Shown in pieces: positions 25,052 through 33,100 of a stretch of DNA of 34,652 nt. The notes under the pieces were generated by a model that made no database searches, had not been told where the DNA came from, and saw nothing but the letters and a program-made list of their open reading frames with translations. The position numbers were made by a program, and so were the translations under genes. The DNA lies in contig MHFR01000006.1 in NCBI GenBank assembly GCA_001804285.1, positions 1-34,652 on the forward strand, given 5' to 3'. The first letter of the stretch is position 1. The number at the start of each line of letters is the position of its first letter. This DNA is from Candidatus Danuiimicrobium aquiferis (GTDB lineage: Bacteria; Omnitrophota; Omnitrophia; Omnitrophales; Danuiimicrobiaceae).

Positions 25052-26284
25052 ATGGGTGAGGTAGCGATTGTGTTGGGGGGCGGACAGGGGAAAAGATTAT
25101 TTCCGCTTACCTTATACCGGTCGAAACCGGCTGTTCCGATTGGCGGAAAGTACCGGCTCGTAGACATTCCTATTAGTAATTCACTCCATTCCGGTTTGAA
25201 GCGGATTTTTGTTCTAACACAATATAATTCTGCTTCCTTAAACAATCATATCTATAACACGTACCGGTTTGACTATTTTAGCCGCGCCGCGGTTATTTTG
25301 TTATCTGCCGAACAAACCTTATCAAGCGAGCGATGGTTTCAGGGAACGGCCGATGCGGTTCGTTGTCATATGCCGCACTACCACCTTCAGGAGGATGACG
25401 ATGTTCTGATCCTTTCCGGAGATCATTTATACCGGATGGATTACCAGAAGGTGATCCATTTCCACCGAAAAAACAAAGCAGATGTCACCGTGTCTACTAT
25501 TTTAGTCGATGAGAAATTGACACCTGGTTTTGGAATCCTGAAAATGGAGGCAAACGGAAGGATCACCGACTTCAATGAAAAACCTAAAATGCCGGAAAAC
25601 AGGAAGGGATTTGAAGTTGAATCGACGAAAAATTATTATGCGTCCATGGGCGTCTATGTGTTCAAGGCGCGGGTTTTAACTGAGCTTTTAGCCGGTGACG
25701 AAATTGATTTTGGGCGTGAAATCATTCCCAAGGCGATTAAAAACAAACATTTAAAGTCGTTTGGGTATTATTTCGACGGCTACTGGAGAGACATCGGGAC
25801 CATTAGAAGTTTTTACGAAGCTTGTTTGGAACTAACGGGCCCATATCCGAAATTCAGATTTCATTCTCCGAAAGGAAATATCTTTACGCATCCGCGATTT
25901 CTTCCCCCCTCACAAATCCTGGGTTCCAAAATCGACAATTCCTTAATTTCGGAAGGGACCGTCATCCGTCATGCCACCATTGAAGATTCGATTATCGGAT
26001 TACGGGAAGTGATCCATAAAAAAGCTTCCATCAAGAAATCCGTGATTATGGGGGCGGATTTTTTCGAATTTGAATCCTTGAGCAAAAATAAAATTCCGAT
26101 GGGAATCGGAGACGGAACAAAAATCGAGGGAGCTATTATTGATAAAAATGTTCGGATCGGTCGTCATGTGATCATTAAAAACGCAAAAAAGCTGGAAGAC
26201 TTTGACGGAGATAATTATTTCATCCGCGAAGGCATTGTGATCGTTCCGAAAGATGCCGTGATTGCGGACAGCACGGTGATTTAA
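25052..26284 (+). CDS. glgC: Glucose-1-phosphate adenylyltransferase (ADP-glucose pyrophosphorylase)
   Basis: Makes ADP-glucose and pyrophosphate from ATP and glucose 1-phosphate, the committed step of bacterial glycogen synthesis in the cytoplasm. The 410-aa length is normal. The nucleotidyltransferase domain shows LGGGQGKRLFPLT (8-20), KPAVPIGGKYRLVDIPISNS, WFQGTADAVR, SGDHLYRMDY, FGILKM, FNEKPK and GYYFDGYWRDIGTI. A C-terminal left-handed beta-helix follows (ISEGTVI, IEDSIIG, KKSVIMGAD, IIDKNVRIG). The ATG at 25052 is the only possible start, as an in-frame stop lies 22 bases upstream; the ribosome site is weak. No other glycogen gene is adjacent. Confidence 0.97.
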   Translation: MGEVAIVLGGGQGKRLFPLTLYRSKPAVPIGGKYRLVDIPISNSLHSGLKRIFVLTQYNSASLNNHIYNTYRFDYFSRAAVILLSAEQTLSSERWFQGTADAVRCHMPHYHLQEDDDVLILSGDHLYRMDYQKVIHFHRKNKADVTVSTILVDEKLTPGFGILKMEANGRITDFNEKPKMPENRKGFEVESTKNYYASMGVYVFKARVLTELLAGDEIDFGREIIPKAIKNKHLKSFGYYFDGYWRDIGTIRSFYEACLELTGPYPKFRFHSPKGNIFTHPRFLPPSQILGSKIDNSLISEGTVIRHATIEDSIIGLREVIHKKASIKKSVIMGADFFEFESLSKNKIPMGIGDGTKIEGAIIDKNVRIGRHVIIKNAKKLEDFDGDNYFIREGIVIVPKDAVIADSTVI

Positions 26285-26324
26285 AAACAAAACGTAAAAA
26301 GCTAACTTGAATTCTTCAGTTTTC

Positions 26325-26476
26325 TGTCATTCCCGCAGGCTTTAAGCGGGAATCCATAAGATTGATGGATCCCCGTTTTTCCGCCCAACAGGACGGCGGA
26401 TCCGCCAGTTCTCGCCAAACAGCGCGGCGAGTCCGACGAGTATTTTGGTGGATGTTAGGTGGACGCGAGGATGACA
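26325..26476. repeat. CATTCCCG-family palindromic element, copy 4 (long, 152 bp)
   Basis: Begins TGTCATTCCCGC, with GCGGGAATCC soon after, and ends GAGGATGACA. The middle is GC-rich with GGATCCCCG, GACGGCGGATCCGCC and GCGGCGAGTCCGACGAG. It is more than twice the length of copies 1, 3 and 5. It lies between glgC and the DsbA-like gene. Confidence 0.7.
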
Positions 26477-26556
26477 GACAGTGTTCTTGCGCTCTTGTGA
26501 GCTTGAGTGCATGGGACATGTTATCGTTAACAGCTTTAACGGAGAAAAGTGCGAAA

Positions 26557-27450
26557 ATGATTAAACGCTATGTCGTTACAGGAAGCATGATCGTGTTGAT
26601 TTTAATTGGCAGTGTTGCGCTCGGCCGGCGAGTCCAGGGGAATATTTCCACGGCGCAATTGCATGGAAATAAATTCAAAGGGCCCAATCATGCGCCGGTT
26701 CGGATGGTGGTTTATAGTGATTTTCAATGTCCCGCATGTTCCTATGGTGCGAAAGCGGAAGATGATTTTATGAAAATTTTCCCGGATATGATTTCGGTCG
26801 AATTCCGGCATTTTCCGCTCGAGATGCATCGTTGGGCGCTCGAAGCGGCCTTGTTCGCTGAATGTGCGGCAGAGCAGGGGAAGTTTTGGGAATTTCACGA
26901 CAGAACGTTTAAAGAACAAGCCGAGTGGTCTAAACAGGAACGGCCGACCGGAACATTCTGGAAATATTGCGCTGATTTGGGGCTGAAGCAGGAAAAACTC
27001 GAAAAATGCGTTGAAAGTGATAAAACGCTCCGGAAAATCCAAAAAGAAAACGATTCGGGGAAAGCGCTACACGTCAACGCAACACCTTCTTTTTTTATTA
27101 ATGATAAACGGTTTGTCGGCGGGAAACAGCTTGAAACGGACGGCAAAAAATTTGCAGTCGAAGAATTAAAGAAAGCCGGGATCATCATCAATTTACCGCC
27201 CGAAGCTTTTCTGCCGCCGCCCCCTCCGGAAAATTCAGGTAATCCGCAGGGACAACCCGCAGGTCAGATTCCCGGGGCAATTCCTCCCGGAACTCCGAAC
27301 ACGGTAACCATTCCACCGCCAGCGGTCGCTCAACCAACACAACCTGAGAATGCGAGTGTTAGTGCGAAACAGGCTGGAGAAAATCCGCCACCAGGGGTGG
27401 CCGCGAATCAAGCCAGCGGAGAAAACGTAATACAGGGAGTAAAACCATGA
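26557..27450 (+). CDS. Membrane-anchored DsbA-like thiol oxidoreductase with proline-rich tail
   Basis: A 297-aa protein. MIKRYVVTGSMIVLILIGSVAL is an N-terminal membrane anchor or signal. A DsbA/thioredoxin-fold domain follows (about 35-220), with catalytic CPAC in SDFQCPACS (Cys58, Cys61), FRHFPLEMH, EQGKFWEFHD and the cis-proline region NATPSFFIND. The last 75 residues are Pro/Gly/Gln/Asn-rich (LPPPPPPENSGNPQGQPAG and beyond) and probably disordered. The longer in-frame start at 26362 is rejected because it runs through a palindromic element and would hide the signal. The stop overlaps the start of the next gene by ATGA, so the two are co-translated. The likely role is periplasmic disulfide formation or exchange. 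Confidence 0.88.
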   Translation: MIKRYVVTGSMIVLILIGSVALGRRVQGNISTAQLHGNKFKGPNHAPVRMVVYSDFQCPACSYGAKAEDDFMKIFPDMISVEFRHFPLEMHRWALEAALFAECAAEQGKFWEFHDRTFKEQAEWSKQERPTGTFWKYCADLGLKQEKLEKCVESDKTLRKIQKENDSGKALHVNATPSFFINDKRFVGGKQLETDGKKFAVEELKKAGIIINLPPEAFLPPPPPENSGNPQGQPAGQIPGAIPPGTPNTVTIPPPAVAQPTQPENASVSAKQAGENPPPGVAANQASGENVIQGVKP

Positions 27451-27890
27451 AACTTTTTTTACTGATCGGTCGCTTGGCTGTCGGCGGGATTTTGATTTAT
27501 TCAGGATGGAACAAACTGCTCGCACCACCCGAGGAATTTGCTGCGGCGGTCGAGGCATATCGGTTTTTGCCGGATATGCTGATTCCGCTTGTAGCAACCG
27601 CAGTTCCTTGGATAGAGTTTATTTTGGGTGCATTTATTTTTCTTGGGTTTATGACGCGGACTTCGGCAGCTGTTGCCTCCGTCTTTTTTCTCGCTTTTAT
27701 TGCGTTGCTGATTCGGACAATTATTTTGAAATTGCCCATTTTGGATTGCGGTTGTTTCGGAGCTGCGATCCATATTTCCCCACGCGATACGGTCAAAATT
27801 GATTTTATTTTATTTCTATTCTCTCTTTTGCTTTCCCGCAGGGGATCAGGTATTCTTTCCCTGGATCATAGGCTGAAAAAATCTGAATAG
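27447..27890 (+). CDS. MauE/DoxX-like redox-associated membrane protein
   Basis: A 147-aa protein with four membrane segments. It opens LIGRLAVGGILIYSGWNKLL, as in DoxX/MauE proteins. Cys101 and Cys103 lie in LPILDCGCFG, a conserved cysteine pair at a membrane edge found in the MauE-like branch. MauE is needed for making the disulfide-rich small subunit of methylamine dehydrogenase; relatives are thought to pass electrons between membrane quinones and periplasmic thioredoxin-fold proteins. The four-base overlap with the DsbA-like gene suggests it is the membrane partner of that protein. The substrate is unknown. Confidence 0.88.
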   Translation: MKLFLLIGRLAVGGILIYSGWNKLLAPPEEFAAAVEAYRFLPDMLIPLVATAVPWIEFILGAFIFLGFMTRTSAAVASVFFLAFIALLIRTIILKLPILDCGCFGAAIHISPRDTVKIDFILFLFSLLLSRRGSGILSLDHRLKKSE

Positions 27891-27967
27891 AAAACACGGT
27901 TGCGCGTCTATTTAAATGATATTCAGACGGGTGGTTTTTTAAATCGAGAGATTTACAGCACCGTTTG

Positions 27968-28036
27968 TGTCATTCCCGAAAGCTTTTGTCGGGAATCTAT
28001 GACCTTGGATTCCCGCCTGAAACATGCGGGAATGAC
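27968..28036. repeat. CATTCCCG-family palindromic element, copy 5
   Basis: Begins TGTCATTCCCGAAAGC and ends ATGCGGGAATGACG. Two inner stems are possible (CCCGAAAGCTTTTGTCGGG and GATTCCCGCC with GCGGGAATG). It fills a large part of the 193-bp gap between the MauE-like and SurA/DsbA genes and might weaken transcription between them. Confidence 0.8.
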
Positions 28037-28083
28037 GTAAAATCAGGCAGATTGAATAATGATCTTAAATAAAGAGGTGGGGA

Positions 28084-29139
28084 ATGCCATTCAATAGGAA
28101 AAGGAAGTTTAAATTAATGGTCGTATCTTTTTGGTTTTTTACGTTCGGTGCTTTTCTATCGCAAAATTCGTTATTTGCCGCCGACAAAGAAACCGCCGCT
28201 CAAAACGAAAAAAGTAAGGATGTGGTTGCGCGGATTGGAGATGAGATCATTACGGCCATGGAGTTGAATGAAGCGGCGAAAGACGAACTGAAATCGATCG
28301 AGAGTCAAATCTATGACATCAAAATGAATAAACTTGATGAGATGGTCAATGAAAAGTTGTGGCAGCTTGAAGCCGGAAAACAGAAAAAATCAATCGGAGA
28401 CGTACAGGATGAAGCGCTGAAGGGCGCGAATCCCGGGGTGACGGATGCCGAAGTGGACAATATTTTCATGCAGTCGCAGGGCAGGTTTGGAAATTCCACG
28501 GAAGAAGCCAAGGGTAAAATCAGGGAACTACTGAAAAAACAAAAACTCTCGGCGGTCTCAGACAATTATGCGGGAAATCTTAAGAATAAATATCCTGTAA
28601 AGATTTTGCTCGAAGCCCCGCGGTTTCAGATTGATATGACGGGCCGGCCGATTCGCGGAAATGTCAACGCGCCCGTGACGGTCGTGGAAGTGTCTGATTT
28701 TGAGTGCCCGTACTGCTCGAAAATTCAAACGACGATCCGCCAGCTTCGTGAAACATATAAAGAGCAAGTCCGTTTTTCGTTTATGCATTTTCCGCTTCCG
28801 TTTCACCAGCATGCGAAGGATGCGGCGATGGCTTCTTTATGTGCCGAAGAACAGGGAAAGTTCTGGGAATATCGTGATATCCTCTTTGATAACCGGAGCG
28901 CCCTTGCGAAAAGTGATTTGGTTTCTTATGCCCGGCGGCTCGGGTTAGAGGTGAACGGATTCCAACAGTGCCTCGACAGTGGAAAATATAATTCTAAGAT
29001 TGACGATGACCTGAACGCTGCCATGAAGTTGGGGGTCAACGGAACACCGGCCTTTTTTGTGAACGGTCAGCCGCTTACCGGCGCTCAGCCGTATGAAAGT
29101 TTCAAGAAGATCATTGACAGGGAACTCGAGCGTAAGTGA
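28084..29139 (+). CDS. Periplasmic SurA-N-like / DsbA-like fusion protein
   Basis: A 351-aa exported protein. It has a signal peptide (basic NRKRKFK, hydrophobic core, likely cut after SLFA near residue 32). Residues of about 46-175 resemble the SurA-type N-terminal chaperone domain: VVARIGDEIITAMELNEA, then a helix with KLDEMVNEKLWQLEA. Residues from about 183 form a DsbA/thioredoxin domain with CPYC (Cys208, Cys211) in SDFECPYCS, FMHFPLPFH, EQGKFWEYRD and cis-proline GTPAFFVNG. The fusion suggests binding of unfolded exported proteins coupled to disulfide handling. GAGGTGG lies just before the ATG. It follows the DsbA-MauE pair in the same direction and shares domain type with the first gene. 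Confidence 0.88.
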   Translation: MPFNRKRKFKLMVVSFWFFTFGAFLSQNSLFAADKETAAQNEKSKDVVARIGDEIITAMELNEAAKDELKSIESQIYDIKMNKLDEMVNEKLWQLEAGKQKKSIGDVQDEALKGANPGVTDAEVDNIFMQSQGRFGNSTEEAKGKIRELLKKQKLSAVSDNYAGNLKNKYPVKILLEAPRFQIDMTGRPIRGNVNAPVTVVEVSDFECPYCSKIQTTIRQLRETYKEQVRFSFMHFPLPFHQHAKDAAMASLCAEEQGKFWEYRDILFDNRSALAKSDLVSYARRLGLEVNGFQQCLDSGKYNSKIDDDLNAAMKLGVNGTPAFFVNGQPLTGAQPYESFKKIIDRELERK

Positions 29140-29186
29140 GCGAAGGGAAAGCAGTTCTTTAATTCGTTTAGAAAGGATACATTCAA

Positions 29187-29264
29187 ATGGAATTTATAAA
29201 CGATGAGAACGTCAGCGCCCTTGAAATTGTGATTAAATATGCTATGGTTTCCATGGGTGACTGA
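29187..29264 (+). CDS. Possible 25-aa small ORF or gene remnant
   Basis: Begins MEFINDENVSALEIVIKYAM and ends VSMGD, after AAAGGA ten bases upstream. It sits between the SurA/DsbA gene and the small secreted protein. It has a plausible helix but no family that I recognise; it may be noise or the start of a broken gene. Confidence 0.25.
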   Translation: MEFINDENVSALEIVIKYAMVSMGD

Positions 29265-29352
29265 AATCAGACAACGGAATGATAAAAGAAAAAATGGATA
29301 ATCCCAAAATGATAATGTCCTATTTTGGGTTGACAGATAAAGGAGAAAATGT

Positions 29353-29694
29353 ATGAAAAACCCCCTATTTGTGTTAATGATTACCGTAAGCGCCATCCTG
29401 CTATGTCCTGTTATGGTTTTTGCATTTCATATCAATCCCGCGAGCGATGCTTTGACATCTGAACAGGCACAGTCATATGTTGAAAAACCTGTTTCAACCG
29501 TCACGGGTGCGTTGGGCGCCCCGAGTATGGTCAGGAAAAATGTAACCGATGCGAATTCCATCGATTATATTTTTATCGGAAATAATCAGGTATTTACTTT
29601 TCAGGTCAAGATCGAAGGAAAAGTAGTGACAGCGTATACCCAAGATGCGCGAGTCGCATGGGAAAGCGCCATTTATCCCGTCTATCCTGCATAG
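29353..29694 (+). CDS. Small exported protein of unknown function (113 aa)
   Basis: Signal peptide MKNPLFVLMITVSAILLCPV with likely cleavage after FAF or VFA near residue 24. The mature part is about 90 residues: NPASDALTSEQAQSYVEKPV, then STVTGALGAPSMVRK and DYIFIGNNQVFTFQVKIEGK. This resembles the compact fold of BamE/SmpA-like or lipoprotein-type small domains (a helix, GxP turn, then strands), but no lipobox is seen and identity is not claimed. The ribosome site GGAG (29342-29345) is seven bases before the ATG; an ATG four bases earlier is out of frame. No cysteine is left in the mature part, so it is not an obvious disulfide substrate. Confidence 0.75.
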   Translation: MKNPLFVLMITVSAILLCPVMVFAFHINPASDALTSEQAQSYVEKPVSTVTGALGAPSMVRKNVTDANSIDYIFIGNNQVFTFQVKIEGKVVTAYTQDARVAWESAIYPVYPA

Positions 29695-30109
29695 GATAGG
29701 GGCGGGTAATGAGAGTAATTTTATCGCTTTAGAAAGCAGTCCCAAAATTAGCCGTTAAAATTAAATAAGCCCGGAAGCAGAGTTTAATCCAACCGAATTT
29801 TTATCCATTCGCGCATGATCCCGCTTAATAAATTAAATTATTAAGTTCCATGGGTTTGCATACCTTGTCCGCCGGTGGTAACATTTCTTGTATAGAAGTA
29901 TATGTGATAACGAATTTTGGGGATTATTTAATTAATCAAACATAAGGAGTGGAATGAGAAAGCATAGCTCATGTAAATATTTTTCATAATTGAATTTATT
30001 TATGAACATGACCCATAAAACACATATCAAATTTCAAAGCCGGAATTCAAAAATAAACACGGAGCAGAATATTTTTTTGTTCCGGTGTGTAACAATTTTA
30101 TTACGGCCC
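29695..30109. other. AT-rich leader region before the large surface gene
   Basis: 415 bases with no gene of normal size. It includes an AT-only hairpin with arms CTTAATAA and TTATTAAG (29824-29845), a possible operator or weak terminator. A strong ribosome site is followed by an 11-codon ORF at 29954. No clear -35/-10 pair was found. The leader is unusually long, which would allow control at mRNA level. Confidence 0.5.
29954..29989 (+). CDS. Possible 11-aa leader ORF in frame with the large surface gene
   Basis: AAGGAG (29944-29949) lies four bases before an ATG that encodes MRKHSSCKYFS, then TAA. The frame is the same as that of the long gene downstream, and no other stop lies between this TAA and that gene. 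It could be a regulatory leader peptide, or the original start cut off by a nonsense change. Confidence 0.35.
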   Translation: MRKHSSCKYFS

Positions 30110-33100
30110 ATGTCAACTTTTCGCAACACCCTTTTCGCGGGATTTATTCTCACCTTTTTGTTTTGTTCTTCTTCGATTGCTTTCGCAGCGAACCGGTACT
30201 GGGTCGGCGCTGCAAGCGGATGCGATGGGTTTTCGGGGGGGGATTGGTCGAATGCAAGTTGCTGGTCGACTTCCAGCGGAGGGGCCACTGGTGCAAGCGT
30301 GCCGGCGGACACGGATACGGCCATTTTTGACTCAAATTCTGACGATGCCGACGAAGTGTCAATTGTTGATGAATATTATAACGGCGTCGTTGGCGCGATT
30401 AATATGCAAGCCGGAAATACGATCAATGTTACCGTTGGATTAGATACTCAGGTGTTAGGCAACATAACGATTTCTGCAGGAACACTTGATATCTCAGGTG
30501 GCATAACACTCAGGATGTATACTCCCGGAAGCACGTTACAAATCGATCCGGGAGCCACGCTCGGTGGCGATGGAACGATGAGTCTTTATTCCTCGGAAGT
30601 TTCAACGAATTATACAGTGACGAATAACGGTACAATTGATGTCGGAACGTTTAAATATCATATTGTTGGCAGTAGTATGGAAACATATTCTTTGCAAGTT
30701 GCAGCAACCACTTATGGAACTACCAGGGAAACTAAATTGGATTTGGTCGCTGAGGGCGGGGCGGATAACCCCGGCTTTTTGGGTTCGTTTTCAATCGGAG
30801 CCGGCACTTTAATTGTAAAAGGGATGCTACATGTCCGTTCTACCGATGGCTCGGATGTCACACTCGACAATTCATCCAATCGGGAAATCCAAGTCGGGGG
30901 TTCTTTTGAATTAGCTTCTGCTTCTTATACCCGCGGCACAACCGATAAAATTATATTCAACGGAACTGCTTACCAAAGTTTTACGACGGCCGAGCAAGCC
31001 TTTACCGATATCTCAATCAATAATACCGGGGATGAAGCACTCGATGAAAATATTACCATTGTAGGCTCTTTAAATATCGCCGGCGATCTCACCATGACTG
31101 ACGGAAAACTCGATCTTGCCACGAATGATCCGAATGTTGAACTTGGCGGAAATGTCAGTATTGCTTCCGGGGCCATTTGGGCGAAACAAGATGACGGGGC
31201 CGCGACAGTGACGTTTAACGGAACGGCAGCAAAAACCTATGAGGATTTGAACGCAACGAAACAAAATCTCGGACTTGTTTCGATTACGAAAACGAACGGA
31301 ACGCCTGCGAATAATAAATTAACGCTTAATACAGCCGGCGGAAACGGAATGAAGGTCGATACCCTGACTATTTCAGCAAACAACACGCTCGATTTAGGGT
31401 CCGGGGGCTATACGCTTGATTTAGCCAATGCCGGTGCCGCGGCAGATGTGCTGACGGTGACGGGGACCTTGACGCCGGGCACCTCGACAGTGAAATTCTC
31501 CGCAACAAATTCCGGCGGGAATGTGAATATTCCCGTGACCACTTACAATTCTCTTCAATTTTCCGGTGCAGAGACTTATGGCATGTCCGGCAATTTAACC
31601 GGAGGTAACGCACTTAGTGGAAATTTGACGATTGATACGGGCGCAACGCTTGATGTCCGGCCTGCGAGCACGGACTATAATCTTTCCGCTGCAAATATGA
31701 CGGTGAACGGAACGCTGGATGCGGCCAGCTCAAGTTCTACCATCACGGCTTCCGGGAATTGGAATTCATCCGGCGGAACGTTTACGTATGGAACGTCCAA
31801 CCTTGTGATGACCGGTGCAACGCCGACCATTACGACCGGCTCCACCGCGAAACCGATTTACAATTTAACGACCACAACCGCAGGCCAGCATGTCGTCTTT
31901 GCCAATAACACCAGTTTTTACGGAACCTTAACTGTTGGCAGTACATCAGGCAGTAAAGTTACGTTGTCCGGCACCAGCTATAATTATCTTTATTTTTATA
32001 ATACAACCACGGCAGCAATTGTGTTTAACGGATCATATAATTCAGATCCCGGATATTATTGGGGCGCTGACTGGGCGGCTACCTGGGCTTATTTTGTTTT
32101 CAGAGGTTCTACGGACATTGGATTGCCCGCCGGCACTTATCCTGAGCTGGATATTAGTCCGAGTGCGAATAATAAAACAGTAACGATGCAAGGAGACGTA
32201 ACCAGCTTGGGCGCGACTTTGATCATTCCTCAGAATGCAACACACACAGCGATTTTTGATACCGGCGGTTACAACTTTACCACTGCTTCGCTCTGGATTG
32301 GTTCTTCAGGTGACTTAACCCGGTACACGACATTTAACGCCCATGGTTCAAACGTAACCTCCACTGGTTCGGTTACAATTTGGCCGTCTGATGGTTCGGG
32401 TACCAATACGTTCAATGCGCAAGACGCAAACATTACCTTTGGAAGCAATTTTACGAACAGTGATGTATTTGATACTTCCGGTGGAACGTCAACGGTCACG
32501 TTTAATGCCGGCTCAGGAACCAAGACCATTACCTCCGGCGGCGCATCATTCGACAACATTGTGTTCAATGATAACAGTGGGTCAGCAACGTTTCAACTTC
32601 AGGACAATATGATTGTTAACGGGAATTTAACAATTACCGGCGGAACGCTGGATACAAAAAGCGGCGGGAATTATGGGATTACAGTCGCCGGGAACTGGTC
32701 AAACAGCGATATTTTCACTCCGCAATCGGGAGCGGTGACGTTTAACGGCGCAGTGGCGCAAACATTGACTGGTGAAACGTTCTACAATTTGATAATTGCC
32801 AATACCTATGCTTCTCCGGATGATGCGAACGACGTGGATTCGTCAGCGGCAGTGACTGTGACAAACACATTGACCGTGAGTGACGGCCAATTCCAGCCCA
32901 CAGCAGCATCTGATTTTAAGGATGTGACGATTACCGCGATAGATCCAGCGGCTGGTATTTTGAAACCGGATGCATCCGCAGCGATTACTGTGAGCGGCAA
33001 TTGGTCGAATTCCGGAACCTTTACTCCAAACAGCGGAACTGTAACATTTGATGGTGCTGTTTCTCAAAATATGACCGGAACGCTGACGGGTGCGACAGGT

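Noticed and set aside
26362-26556. 65-codon extension of the DsbA-like protein
   Set aside because: The extension is coded by a palindromic repeat element and would bury the membrane anchor inside the chain.
16568-30109. tRNA or rRNA genes between the protein genes
   Set aside because: No cloverleaf with GTTCRA-type arm and no rRNA-like sequence was recognised by eye; a covariance search would be needed to exclude them fully.
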